A DNA stretch of 64,000 nt from positions 1,984,001 through 2,048,000 of the forward strand of contig NZ_FOZD01000001.1 of assembly GCF_900113185.1 (NCBI RefSeq), written 5' to 3'. The notes beneath the pieces are model-generated. The model was not told the DNA's origin, made no database searches, and worked only from the letters and a program-made list of their open reading frames with translations. Origin of the DNA: Agromyces sp. CF514 (GTDB lineage Bacteria; Actinomycetota; Actinomycetes; Actinomycetales; Microbacteriaceae). Within the stretch, counting starts at the first letter, position 1; each line of letters starts with the position of its first letter. A program made the translations under genes and the position numbers. Below are positions 40,770-50,593 of this stretch, in pieces.

Positions 40770-41696
40770 ATGCGCGCCATCCAGTTCTCCACCTTCGGCG
40801 GCCCGGCCGTGCTGAGCGCCGTCGACGTCCCACGTCCGGTCGCCGGGCCGGGCGAGGCGCTCGTGGGCGTCGCGGGCACGACGTTCAACCAGGTCGACGC
40901 CGCGATCCGCTCGGGCTTCATGCAGGGGGCCTTCCCGATCGCCCTGCCGCACACGCCCGGCATCGACGTCAGCGGGACCGTCGTCGAGGTCGGCACCGGG
41001 GTCGGGGGCGAGCTCGTCGGCCGCGACGTCATCGCGTTCCTGCCCATGACCGCGCCGGGTTCGGCGGCCGAGTTCGTCATCGTGCCGGCGGCACTCCTCG
41101 CCACGGCGCCCGTCTCGATCCCGCTCCCGGATGCCGCGGCGCTGGCGTCGAGCGGACTCACCGCGTGGCAGGCCGTCGCCGAGCACGCCGAGGTGCGCGC
41201 AGGCCAGCGCGTGCTGGTGAACGGCGCGGGCGGAGGCGTCGGCGGGTTCGTCGTGCAGCTCGCGGCACGTGCCGGCGCGACCGTGATCGCGACCGCGGGT
41301 GCGCGCAGCCGAGCCGCCGTCATCGCGCACGGCGCAGCCGAGGTGATCGACTACACGGCGACCCCCGTTCCCGATGCCGTGGAAGGCCCGGTCGACGTCG
41401 TCGTGAACCTCGTGCGCACGACCCCCGACGAGACGGCAGCCCTCGTGGCGCTCGTGAAGCCGGGCGGGGCGTTCGTCTCCACGACGACGCCGGGCATCGC
41501 CGAAGGCGCCGGCATCCGCGTGTCGAGCGTCTTCGCCAGAAGCGATGCGGAGCAGCTCGCCCGACTCTCGGAGCTCGTCGACGCGGGCGAGCTCGAGATC
41601 GACGTGAGCGAGCGGCATCCGCTGGCAGATCTCCCGCTCGTGCACGCGCGCGGTGCCGCCGGCGAACTGCGCGGCAAGGTGGTGCTCGCCCCCTGA
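40770..41696 (+). CDS. NADP-dependent quinone oxidoreductase-like MDR protein
   Basis: This is a 308-residue zinc-independent medium-chain reductase. FNQVDAAIRSGFM and LPHTPGIDVSGTVVEVG form the catalytic-domain start, ASSGLTAWQAVAEHA is the quinone-oxidoreductase segment, and VLVNGAGGGVGGFVVQLA is the NADPH-binding motif (about residue 150). No zinc ligands are present. GAGAGGAA lies before the ATG at 40770. The 80 bases between it and the OYE gene contain a short imperfect direct repeat (ACCAGCTGCACCAGACC and a near copy, about 40719-40752). It likely shares the MarR-controlled transcript and handles the same electrophiles. Confidence 0.88.
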   Translation: MRAIQFSTFGGPAVLSAVDVPRPVAGPGEALVGVAGTTFNQVDAAIRSGFMQGAFPIALPHTPGIDVSGTVVEVGTGVGGELVGRDVIAFLPMTAPGSAAEFVIVPAALLATAPVSIPLPDAAALASSGLTAWQAVAEHAEVRAGQRVLVNGAGGGVGGFVVQLAARAGATVIATAGARSRAAVIAHGAAEVIDYTATPVPDAVEGPVDVVVNLVRTTPDETAALVALVKPGGAFVSTTTPGIAEGAGIRVSSVFARSDAEQLARLSELVDAGELEIDVSERHPLADLPLVHARGAAGELRGKVVLAP

Positions 41697-41781
41697 CGGA
41701 AGCCGGGTGAGTCATCGCACCCGAACGGCCGACCCTTCGAGAGGTGCCGGCCGTTCGCGCGTGATCGGCGCGCGTGATCGC

Positions 41782-44700
41782 TCAGTCGAGCAGGTGCTCC
41801 AGCGCCCGGCCCATCCAGTCCGCCCGCACCGCGGCATCCGTGATGCCCTCGAAGCCGAAGCCCGCGAGCAGCGACTGCGGGGTGGCCACGACCGCGGCCT
41901 CCGGGAACCCGCCGGCCGTCGTGCGGATGAACGTGTTCGGGTTCGGCGCGCTGCCGGCGGGCGGGCCGCCGAGCGTCCAGCCGCCGAGATCCGACTCGAA
42001 CGAGGTCGAACCCTGGCCGGTCGACACCTCGACATCGTCGAAGAACACTCCGAGGCCCTGCGTCGACCAGTCGCTCGCGTACGACAGCGCCACCTCGACC
42101 TGGCCGCCCGCGTAGGCGCCGAGATCCACCGTCCACTGCCGCCACCCGCCGGAGTTGCCGGATGCCGCATTCCACGAGCCGGTCGAACCGGTCGGGCTGC
42201 ACGTGCCGTCGCCGTTCACCGTCTGGTAGTGGTCGAGCTGCGGGTGCAGCTCGTTCCACCCTGCCGGGCAGCTCTCACCGGTCGACTGCGACGTGTTGCC
42301 GTTGAGGTCGGGCAGCGTCGTCCAGTCGTCCTGGCCTGGCGTGTGGGCCTCGACGAAGGTGAAGTCCCAGTCCGCCTCGGTGTCGTGCGACGACCAGAAC
42401 GACAGCGTCGCGCCGCCGGCCGGCACGTCGATCGTGCGCGTGACCTGCTTGTACGAGACATCCCCGAGCTGCGAGTACACGTAGGAGTCGCCCGTGCGCG
42501 GCTCGAAGGGGCCGCCCTCGCGATCCCAGCGGGCCGCGACCGAGCTCTCGAACTGCGGATACGTCGCCGGGTCGAGGATGCCGCTCGTCGTGATGAACGA
42601 GTTCGTGTGGTCCTGGTTCTGGGCGCTGTCGGCGCCGTTGAACGTCCACGAGAGCCCGCCGAACGGCTCGTCGACGCCGAACGCGTCGAGCACGGCGCCG
42701 TTGTCGTCGAGCCCGGCCGAATCGACCGCGACGTAGCCGCCGAACCAGTACTGGAGCACGTCGTTCACCGAGTCGCCGGAGCCGCCGAGCGGCTTGCATC
42801 GGGCCAACACCGCCGGGTCGGCCTGGCACTGCGCGTTGGCCGACGTGGGGTCGAAGAAGTACGAGGCCGACGCGTACTGGGTGCCCGCCCAATCGCCCGT
42901 GTAGAGCACCCTGCCGCCCTCGTTCATGAAGTCGCGGACGTTCAGCAGTTCGTCCATCGCGAGGCGCGAGGCGTTGCCGGCGCCCCAGCCCGGCTCACGC
43001 GTGATGATGTCGTCGCCCGTGTACCAGACGACCGCGTCGTAGTGCGAGAGCACGCCGAGCGCGTCGGCGGCGACCCGCCCCGCGGCATCCACGTCGTAGA
43101 CGTCGTAGGCGACGCCGTTCGCGTCGAGCGCGTCCGTGTACGAGGCGAGGTACTTCGGCGCGGTCGTGCCGGCCTGCACCGGTGAGGCGCCCGTGTAGTC
43201 CTCGGACGCGAGCACCAGTACGTCGGCCTTCGATTCCGAGACGGCCTGATAGGTGAACGAGTTGCTCTTCGTGCGCCCGCTCTCGAACCACACCTTGACG
43301 GAGTCGCCGGGGCTCGTACCCCGGACGACCCCGCTCATCACGTGGTAGTACACGTCGGTCGCGCCGCCGTAGCGTTCGCCGCCCTTCCATTCGGAGGTCG
43401 GCGCGCTTCGGGCCCTGCCGCCGTTGATCGAGTACTTCACGGTGACCTTGCCGAGGCTCCGCTTGGCGAGCACGCGCACCTCCTGCGGGTCGCCGAACGA
43501 GTACTGGAACGTGAAGTTCGACTGCGGCAACCCGACCTTGTAGTCGTCGTCGCTCTGGAGGTAGAACGCCTTCGTCTTCGCCCCGAGATGCGACACCGGG
43601 TTCGCCGGGTCCTTGGCCGACTTCGCGACATCCGTCGAGAACGGGAGGATCCGCTCGAACTCGGCCTGCACCTGCGCCTCGTCGTCGGGGAACACGAAGC
43701 CGCCGCCGCCGTCGCCCTCTCCGAGTTCGGGCGTCCACGAGAGCGTGCCGCGCGACACGTGCGCGAAGTCGGTGGTCTCGCCGTTGGTCACGTACAGCAC
43801 GTCCGACGAGAGGCCCGGTTCGAAGCCGTCGACCGCCGGGCTGTCGAGGTTGCCGGACAGGGCGGTGTAGATCGGGTCGTCCGCGGTAGGCGTGGCGGTC
43901 TGCCATCCCTCGGGGTAGAGCAGGTACTGGCCGAACGAGTGGTAGTTGACCTGGAACTCCGGCTTGGCTCGCTTGAACAGCGCCATCATCGCCTTCGTCT
44001 CCGGCTCGGAGCCCGCCGACGGGCCCCGGTAGGTCTCGCTCACGGCCTGCGCCGAGGAACCCTCTTCGTCGTACGCGAAGTGCTCGGGGAAGTTGCGGTT
44101 CGGGTCGACGCCGTCGCCGCGGTTCACCTCGCCGTTCCCGTCGTTGTCGCGCAGGTTCTTGCGCCAGAGCCGTTCGTGGTCGAACGTGTACTGGTAGCCG
44201 TCGGGGTTCGCGACGACGAGGAACCAGAGCTCGGTCGACTTCAGCAGGTTGCGCACCGACCTGTCGTTCGCCCGCCACCCGTCGACGTACCAGTTCAGCA
44301 GCCGGCGGTTGACCTCGGTCGAGATCCACTCGCGTGCGTGCTGCGTCGAACTGAACAGCGCGGCGGGACGGCTGCCGTCGGCCTGGCCGCGAGCGCCCTG
44401 CGTGAGCTTCAGCGCGATGATCTCGCGGCCTTCGTAGGTGTGTCCGAGCACCACGAGCTTCACGAGTTGCGGGTTGTCCTTCGCGAGCCGGTACAGCTCG
44501 TCGCGGATGCCGCCCTGCTCGTCCCACGACCGCCAGACGTCGTAGCCCGAGGCGGCCTGCGCCTCGGCCTGCTGGCGCGCGGACAGGCCGTCCTTGCCCT
44601 GCTTCACCTTCACGTCGACGCCGCGTCTGGCAAGCCCGTCGGCCTCCTCCTCGGTGAGGACGAGATCCATCGAGACGCCGTCGACGGTGGCCTCGGTCGC

Positions 44701-44889
44701 GGCGACGTCGTAGCCGGCGTCGGCGATCTCCGCGGCCTGCGCGGCGTCGACCTCCGCTCGATAGATGTCGAGCGAACCGTCGTCGCTCGGCGCGGCCGCC
44801 GCACCGAGGGGACTCAGCATCGCGGCGGCGACGGCGAGCCCGACGGTGCCGACGGCGAGGCGCTTCCAGGTGGATCGGGTTCCAGGCAT
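41782..44889 (-). CDS. Secreted M14 zinc carboxypeptidase, large multidomain
   Basis: This is a 1035-residue secreted metallopeptidase. A signal peptide (KRLAVGTVGLAVAAAMLSPLGAAAAP) leads into a propeptide (about 35-110). The M14 catalytic domain has the zinc ligands His and Glu in STQHAREWIS (about 183-186), the substrate Arg in GVDPNRNFPEHF, the third ligand His in QVNYHSFGQY (about 315), and the catalytic Glu in TPELGEG (about 388). A Rossmann-like middle part (SKADVLVLASEDYTG to GGRVLYTGDWAG) and a C-terminal immune-inhibitor-A-like beta domain follow. ATG 44889 has AAGGGG upstream. It is convergent with the QOR gene. Confidence 0.9.
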   Translation of the reverse strand: MPGTRSTWKRLAVGTVGLAVAAAMLSPLGAAAAPSDDGSLDIYRAEVDAAQAAEIADAGYDVAATEATVDGVSMDLVLTEEEADGLARRGVDVKVKQGKDGLSARQQAEAQAASGYDVWRSWDEQGGIRDELYRLAKDNPQLVKLVVLGHTYEGREIIALKLTQGARGQADGSRPAALFSSTQHAREWISTEVNRRLLNWYVDGWRANDRSVRNLLKSTELWFLVVANPDGYQYTFDHERLWRKNLRDNDGNGEVNRGDGVDPNRNFPEHFAYDEEGSSAQAVSETYRGPSAGSEPETKAMMALFKRAKPEFQVNYHSFGQYLLYPEGWQTATPTADDPIYTALSGNLDSPAVDGFEPGLSSDVLYVTNGETTDFAHVSRGTLSWTPELGEGDGGGGFVFPDDEAQVQAEFERILPFSTDVAKSAKDPANPVSHLGAKTKAFYLQSDDDYKVGLPQSNFTFQYSFGDPQEVRVLAKRSLGKVTVKYSINGGRARSAPTSEWKGGERYGGATDVYYHVMSGVVRGTSPGDSVKVWFESGRTKSNSFTYQAVSESKADVLVLASEDYTGASPVQAGTTAPKYLASYTDALDANGVAYDVYDVDAAGRVAADALGVLSHYDAVVWYTGDDIITREPGWGAGNASRLAMDELLNVRDFMNEGGRVLYTGDWAGTQYASASYFFDPTSANAQCQADPAVLARCKPLGGSGDSVNDVLQYWFGGYVAVDSAGLDDNGAVLDAFGVDEPFGGLSWTFNGADSAQNQDHTNSFITTSGILDPATYPQFESSVAARWDREGGPFEPRTGDSYVYSQLGDVSYKQVTRTIDVPAGGATLSFWSSHDTEADWDFTFVEAHTPGQDDWTTLPDLNGNTSQSTGESCPAGWNELHPQLDHYQTVNGDGTCSPTGSTGSWNAASGNSGGWRQWTVDLGAYAGGQVEVALSYASDWSTQGLGVFFDDVEVSTGQGSTSFESDLGGWTLGGPPAGSAPNPNTFIRTTAGGFPEAAVVATPQSLLAGFGFEGITDAAVRADWMGRALEHLLD

Positions 44890-45103
44890 GACGACCCCTT
44901 CGGCCCGGATTCCGGCAACCAGCGGGAGGTGGTGACGACGTCGTTGTCCGTACCCCTGTGTTCGCCACGCTTCTGGCGCTCCGCGGACCCTACGGCACAG
45001 GATGGTGGCGCATCGCGCCCGCGTCAAGGGCTACCTGAGGTTTCCTCGGGTGAACGGTGCAGGGATTCGCGGTGTCGCTGCCCGCATTCGAGCCGTTGAT
45101 GCT

Positions 45104-45109
45104 TAGGCT
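45104..45109 (+). promoter_or_regulatory. -10 box (TAGGCT) for ftsEX
   Basis: TAGGCT, 8 bases, then the ATG at 45118, with no ribosome-binding site between. It gives ftsEX a promoter independent of prfB. Confidence 0.5.
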
Positions 45110-45117
45110 CGAACGCG

Positions 45118-46361
<1,244 letters not shown>

Positions 46362-46365
<4 letters not shown>

Positions 46366-47273
46366 GGTTCGGACTCGTGCTCGCCGAGGCCGGCAACGGC
46401 CTGCGGCGCAACATCACCATGGTGGTCTCGGTCGTGCTCGTGACCTTCATCTCGCTGACCTTCGTCGGCACCGCCGCGCTGCTGCAGTTGCAGATCGCCC
46501 AGATGAAGAACTACTGGTACGACCGCGCCCAGGTCGCGGTCTACCTCTGCACGTCGGTCTCGACGGCCGCGGGCTGCGTCGACGGCGAGGCCACGGTCGA
46601 GCAGAAGGACGCGATCGAGGCGCAGCTGACCTCCGACACGCTCTCGCCGTTCATCGACGAGTACTACTTCGAAGACCACCAGCAGGCGTACGAGAACTTC
46701 CAGGAGCAGTTCGCGGGCACGCCCGCGGCCGACTACGTGACGCCCGAGGTGCTGAACGAGACGTTCTGGGTGAACCTCGTCGACCCCTCGCAGTCCGACG
46801 TGCTCGTCGAGGCCCTCGCGGGTCTCGCGGGCGTCGAGCAGGTCGTCGACCAACGGCGCTACCTCGACCAGATCTTCGACGTGCTGAACGCCGCGAGCTA
46901 CACGGCCATCGCGGTCGCCGCGATCATGCTCGTCGCCGCGGCGCTGCTCATCGCGACGACGATCCGGCTGTCGGCGTTCTCGCGTCGGCGGGAGCTCGGC
47001 ATCATGCGGCTCGTGGGCGCCTCGAACCGCTTCATCCAGACGCCGTTCATCCTCGAGGGCGTGTTCGCGGGACTCATAGGCTCCGTGCTCGCAGGCGGGG
47101 CGGTCGTGGCGATCGTGCACTTCTTCGTGCAGGGCTACCTCGCGGAACGACTGTCGTTCACGTTCGTCGACCTCGGTGACGCGCTGCTCGTGGTTCCGCT
47201 CCTGATCGTGGTCGGCGTGCTGCTCGCGGCCCTGTCGGCCGGCATCGCGATCAGGCGGTACCTGCGCGTCTGA
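46362..47273 (+). CDS. ftsX: Cell division permease-like protein FtsX
   Basis: This is a 303-residue membrane partner of FtsE. It has a cytoplasmic start ([17 protein letters not shown]), helix 1 (about 18-42), a large extracytoplasmic domain with two Cys ([17 protein letters not shown]) that probably pair, and three C-terminal helices. [40 protein letters not shown] is the FtsX signature. It couples ATP hydrolysis by FtsE to activation of a NlpC/P60 or RipC-type hydrolase outside. It is directly followed by an 18-bp perfect palindrome. Confidence 0.96.
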
Positions 47274-47274
47274 G

Positions 47275-47292
47275 CGGATGCCGCGGCATCCG
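47275..47292. repeat. Perfect 18-bp palindrome after ftsX
   Basis: CGGATGCCGCGGCATCCG is a perfect inverted repeat two bases after the ftsX stop codon. It is the fused form of the motif iterated through the window. It may end ftsEX transcription or serve a DNA-level role. Confidence 0.8.
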
Positions 47293-47361
47293 TCGTGCGT
47301 GACTGCCGGTCGGTCTCGACCGCCGGTCGTCGCAGGTGCCGAACGGTGCGCCCGCGTGCAC

Positions 47362-47367
47362 TAGAGT
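47362..47367 (+). promoter_or_regulatory. -10 box (TAGAGT) for smpB
   Basis: TAGAGT sets transcription start near 47374, giving a leader of about 44 bases that begins with a hairpin and ends with AGAAGGAG. Confidence 0.5.
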
Positions 47368-47373
47368 GAAAGG

Positions 47374-47405
47374 CTGCTCCGGATGCCGGGGCATCCGTCG
47401 AGCAG
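47374..47405 (+). promoter_or_regulatory. Stem-loop at the 5' end of the smpB leader
   Basis: CTGCTCCGGATGCC (47374-47387) can pair with GGCATCCG (47390-47397) and, past a two-base TC bulge, GAGCAG (47400-47405). It immediately precedes the ribosome-binding site, so it could affect mRNA stability or initiation. Confidence 0.55.
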
Positions 47406-47417
47406 AAGGAGCATGCC

Positions 47418-47894
47418 GTGCCCAGGGAACGCGGTCAGAAGGTGGTGGCGACCAACCGCAAGGCGCGCCACGACTACACGATCGAGGACACCTACGAGGC
47501 GGGCATCGTGCTCTGGGGCACCGAGGTGAAGTCGCTGCGCGAGGGCCGGGCATCGCTCGTCGACGGCTACGCGTTCATCGACGGCGGCGAGATGTGGCTC
47601 GACGCGGTGCACATCCCCGAGTACACCGAGGGCACGTGGAACAACCACGCGCCGCGGCGCAAGCGCAAGCTCCTGCTGCACAAGCAGGAGATCGTGAAGA
47701 TCAGCCAGCGCACGGCGCAGGGCGGGTACACCCTCGTTCCGCTGCGCATCTACTTCTCCGACGGCAGGGCGAAGGTCGAGATCGCGGTCGCCAAGGGCAA
47801 GCGCGAGTACGACAAGCGCCAGGCGCTGCGCGAGAAGCAGGACAAGCGCGAGGCCGATCGGGCGATCTCGAGCCGGCGCCACCTCGGCGAATAG
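47418..47894 (+). CDS. smpB: SsrA-binding protein
   Basis: This 158-residue protein binds tmRNA and brings it to stalled ribosomes. [31 protein letters not shown] is the family's N-terminal signature, [19 protein letters not shown] the central RNA-binding part, and [20 protein letters not shown] the basic C-terminal tail that mimics the mRNA path. AGAAGGAG lies 8 bases before the GTG at 47418. Its partner tmRNA gene, ssrA, lies 6.5 kb downstream on the same strand. Confidence 0.97.
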   Translation: MPRERGQKVVATNRKARHDYTIEDTYEAGIVLWGTEVKSLREGRASLVDGYAFIDGGEMWLDAVHIPEYTEGTWNNHAPRRKRKLLLHKQEIVKISQRTAQGGYTLVPLRIYFSDGRAKVEIAVAKGKREYDKRQALREKQDKREADRAISSRRHLGE

Positions 47895-47941
47895 CGGTCG
47901 GTTCGCGGCGGGCTCCCAGTCGCACCTCCGGTGCCGCGGAG

Positions 47942-47947
47942 TAGGCT
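47942..47947 (+). promoter_or_regulatory. -10 box (TAGGCT), leaderless type
   Basis: TAGGCT, 7 bases, then the ATG at 47955. Confidence 0.5.
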
Positions 47948-47954
47948 CGACGCG

Positions 47955-48692
47955 ATGAAGACTCCGACGCGCATCCCGGTTGCCGGCACCTACAACTTCC
48001 GCGACGTCGGGGGGCTTCCCGCCGCCACCGGAACGGTGCGCGACGGCGTGCTCTACCGCTCCGACGGGCTGTACCGCATCGGCGACGAGGGCCGCGAGCA
48101 GCTCCGCGAGCTCGGCGTCGGCATCATCATCGACCTGCGCGACGAGAACGAGGCCGCGCGCATGCCCGACGACATCGACGGCCTCGACGTCGAGGTGCTG
48201 CGCCTGCCCGTCTTCGAGGGCTCCGGCGCCTCGCAGGGCACGGCGGGCATCTCGCTCGAGGCGCTCTACGACCGCATCGTGACGATGCACGCGCCGATCG
48301 TCGTCGATGCCGTGCGCGAGATCTCGAGTGCCGGCGAGCGCTCGGTGCTGGTGCACTGCACGGCCGGCAAGGACCGTACCGGCGTCGTCGTCGCGATCGC
48401 CCTGCTGGCGGTCGGCGTCGATCGCGAGGCCGTCATCGACGACTACGCGCGCACCGAGGGCAACCTCGCGGGCGAGTGGCTCGAAGAGATGATCGAGCTC
48501 ATCGGGCGGTACGGCGTTCCCGACAGCCCCGCGCTGCGCACGCTCATGGGCGGCAGCCCGCGCGAGGCCATCGAGGGCGCCATCGAGACCGTCGAGCGGG
48601 CGCACGGCTCGGCACGCGAGTACCTGCTCGCCTCGGGCCTCTCGCTCGACGAGCTCGCACGGCTCGAGCGTCTGCTGGTCGCTGCCGACTGA
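47955..48692 (+). CDS. Tyrosine-protein phosphatase, PtpB/lipid-phosphatase-like
   Basis: This is a 245-residue dual-specificity-type phosphatase. NFRDVGGLPAATGTVRDGVLYRSDGL is the characteristic N-terminal NFRDxGG signature. The catalytic P-loop is VLVHCTAGKDRTG (Cys at about residue 135), where the Lys-Asp after AGK suggests MptpB/LipA-like enzymes that hydrolyse phosphotyrosine and phosphoinositides. The expected helical lid and a C-terminal helix (LDELARLERLLV) follow. It has no signal peptide. The start is leaderless. It is convergent with the esterase gene, 12 bases away. Confidence 0.9.
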   Translation: MKTPTRIPVAGTYNFRDVGGLPAATGTVRDGVLYRSDGLYRIGDEGREQLRELGVGIIIDLRDENEAARMPDDIDGLDVEVLRLPVFEGSGASQGTAGISLEALYDRIVTMHAPIVVDAVREISSAGERSVLVHCTAGKDRTGVVVAIALLAVGVDREAVIDDYARTEGNLAGEWLEEMIELIGRYGVPDSPALRTLMGGSPREAIEGAIETVERAHGSAREYLLASGLSLDELARLERLLVAAD

Positions 48693-48704
48693 CGCGACCC
48701 CGGA

Positions 48705-49742
48705 TCACCCCAGTCCGAGGAAGAACTCGACCGCCGCGAGCGGACCGTCGAGGTCCTGCGTGGTGCCGCCCATGATGCGCGGTTGCGAGTACTTCGGGTT
48801 GGGCACGACGTGGCCGCCGCCCTCTACCGCGTAGAGCACGACCGGAGCAGCGGTGTCCGCACCGTAGACCGTGCGGGTCACCTCGCCGTCTTCGGTCTCG
48901 ACGCCGTCCTTCACCCTCGTGACGACGGGTTCGGCGGTGATGCCGTTGCGCTCGGCCCAGAGGCGCGCCGAATCATCCGCGGAGTTGACCATGCCGAGGT
49001 CGGTGCCGAAGGCGCTCGCCTCGCCGCCGGTGAAGGGATTGATCGGGTCGGCCGTCCCGAGCACGAACATCGCGGCCTCCGGAGTCGTCGAGTCGGTGCA
49101 CGAGAAGTTCGAGGCCTCGGGATACGCCGCCGCGAACGCCGCGAACGCCTTCACGAGGTCGGGCCGTTCGGCGCCGAGGCGCATCGAGAAGTGCCCGCCG
49201 TTCGAGAGCCCCGTGGCGAACACGCGCGAGCGGTCGATGCCGTACTCGGCCTCGGTCGCGCCGATGATCGCCTCGGTGAATGCGACGTCGTCGATGTCGT
49301 CGAGGCGAGCCGGGTACGGCGTCGAGGTGCGGCAGTCGTGCCACGTGTTCCGGTAGCCGTCGGGGTAGACCGCGATGAAGCCCCGCTCGACGGCGAGCTC
49401 GTCGAATCGGTAGCCGGTCATGGTGCGCATCTGGGCGCCGTTCGCGTTCGATCCGTGGAACGCGAGGATCATGGGGGCGTCGGCGGGCAGGTCGTCGGGC
49501 ACGACGGTCGTGTACGTGCGCTCGAGGCCGTCGACCGTGAGCGCGTGGGTCTCGACCGTCGCCGCGAGTTCGGGCTCGGCGGGCATGGGCGAGTAGAGGA
49601 ACCACGCGCCGAGCGCGCCGACCACGAGCGCCAGTCCGCCGATGACGGAGGCCGTGATGACGAGTGCGCGCTTGAGGCGGCGCTTCCGGGGCTTCGCCGT
49701 CGGGGTGGCGGGCGAATCGGCCGTGGGGGTGGACGTGGCCAT
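48705..49742 (-). CDS. Membrane-anchored PHB-depolymerase/LpqC-type esterase
   Basis: This is a 345-residue alpha/beta hydrolase. A basic cytoplasmic start (KPRKRRLKR) and a membrane segment (about 25-50) anchor it; no lipobox Cys is present. ILAFHGSNANG is the oxyanion region, ATGLSNGGHFS contains the nucleophile Ser (GLSNGG), and GGGHVVPN carries the catalytic His. These match the poly(3-hydroxybutyrate) depolymerase / feruloyl-esterase-like family. The enzyme should act outside the membrane on a polyester or ester-linked carbohydrate. AAAGGAG precedes the ATG, and a TTGAAA/TATTGT promoter lies upstream. Confidence 0.85.
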   Translation of the reverse strand: MATSTPTADSPATPTAKPRKRRLKRALVITASVIGGLALVVGALGAWFLYSPMPAEPELAATVETHALTVDGLERTYTTVVPDDLPADAPMILAFHGSNANGAQMRTMTGYRFDELAVERGFIAVYPDGYRNTWHDCRTSTPYPARLDDIDDVAFTEAIIGATEAEYGIDRSRVFATGLSNGGHFSMRLGAERPDLVKAFAAFAAAYPEASNFSCTDSTTPEAAMFVLGTADPINPFTGGEASAFGTDLGMVNSADDSARLWAERNGITAEPVVTRVKDGVETEDGEVTRTVYGADTAAPVVLYAVEGGGHVVPNPKYSQPRIMGGTTQDLDGPLAAVEFFLGLG

Positions 49743-49777
49743 GCTGCTCCTTTGCAGTGCGTCGGTGGGCGCCGATC

Positions 49778-49805
49778 ACAATACCAAGTAGCGCGCGGTT
49801 TTCAA
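49778..49805 (-). promoter_or_regulatory. Sigma-70-type promoter for the esterase gene
   Basis: TTGAAA (49800-49805) and TATTGT (49778-49783) on the minus strand are 16 bases apart, unusually close to consensus for this genome. Confidence 0.65.
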
Positions 49806-49840
49806 TTCCGCGTCGGGTGCGCGCCGTCGACGCCTGCCGA

Positions 49841-50500
49841 TCAGGCCGGTTCGGCCACGAACCTCGCGTCGACGGATGCCTCGATGACGAGCTCCTGCGG
49901 CGCGAACTCGGTTGCTGCGGGGCCGCCGACATCTGCCGCGGCGCGCATCATCATGGCCTTCGGCATGGGCGAGGGAGCCGAGCCGAGCAGCCCGTGATCG
50001 GTCACCTCGACCGCGACCGGGGTGCCGAGCCCGAGGGCTGAGGCGTATACGCCCGCCTTGGCGACCGCATCGGCGATCGCCGCTCGCTGGGCGGATTCCC
50101 GGGCGCGCGTGCGCGAGGCATCCGTCAACCGCCAGTCGATGCCGCCGACCGTGAGCTCGGCTGAGCCGGTGACGACGCCGAGCCACTCGCCCAGCCGGTC
50201 GAAGTCGCGGAAGACGACCTCGACGTCGGCGCTCGCCTCGTGCACGAGGGGCAGCTGACGGCCGTCGGCGTTCCACGGCCGATGGGACCACACGCGCAGC
50301 TGCGGCGCCGACCAGGTCTCGAGGGCTCCGGATGACTCGAGCTCGCGCACGGCCGCGAGCAGGCGTTCGTGCGCCGCACCGGTGCGGGCGACGACCTCGT
50401 CGCGAGCCTCGCCCGAGCTGCCGACGGAGAGCGGCACTGCCGCGAGCTCAGGAGCGACGCGGGATTCGGCGCGCCCGGTGACGGTGATGGCGGTCTGCAT
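49841..50500 (-). CDS. SIMPL (DUF541) domain protein
   Basis: This is a 219-residue cytoplasmic SIMPL-domain protein. ITVTGRAESRVAPELAAVPLSV is the usual opening, a helix with the regular charged pattern follows (DEVVARTGAAHERLLAAVRELESSG), and the later ARESAQRAAIADAVAKAGVYASALGLG segment is the family's most conserved part. Function is unknown; homologues are linked to envelope or oxidative stress. There is no signal peptide here, unlike many relatives. A TAGGCT -10 (50524-50529) and a GAGGGGGA ribosome-binding site are present. Confidence 0.88.
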   Translation of the reverse strand: MQTAITVTGRAESRVAPELAAVPLSVGSSGEARDEVVARTGAAHERLLAAVRELESSGALETWSAPQLRVWSHRPWNADGRQLPLVHEASADVEVVFRDFDRLGEWLGVVTGSAELTVGGIDWRLTDASRTRARESAQRAAIADAVAKAGVYASALGLGTPVAVEVTDHGLLGSAPSPMPKAMMMRAAADVGGPAATEFAPQELVIEASVDARFVAEPA

Positions 50501-50523
50501 GGGTCCCCCTCTTCGACATGCCC

Positions 50524-50529
50524 AGCCTA
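50524..50529 (-). promoter_or_regulatory. -10 box (TAGGCT) for the SIMPL gene
   Basis: TAGGCT on the minus strand leaves a leader of about 17 bases carrying GAGGGGGA before the ATG at 50500. Confidence 0.45.
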
Positions 50530-50593
50530 GGCCGAGGTGCGGACACCGGAGGGGTGGCGGCGGCGCCCGACCTGCTCGGGCGCCGCCGCCGGC

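Noticed and set aside
41653..43185. Long plus-strand frames opposite the M14 peptidase gene
   Set aside because: They are Arg-rich antisense shadows typical of high-G+C DNA; the minus strand has the signal peptide and complete catalytic motifs.
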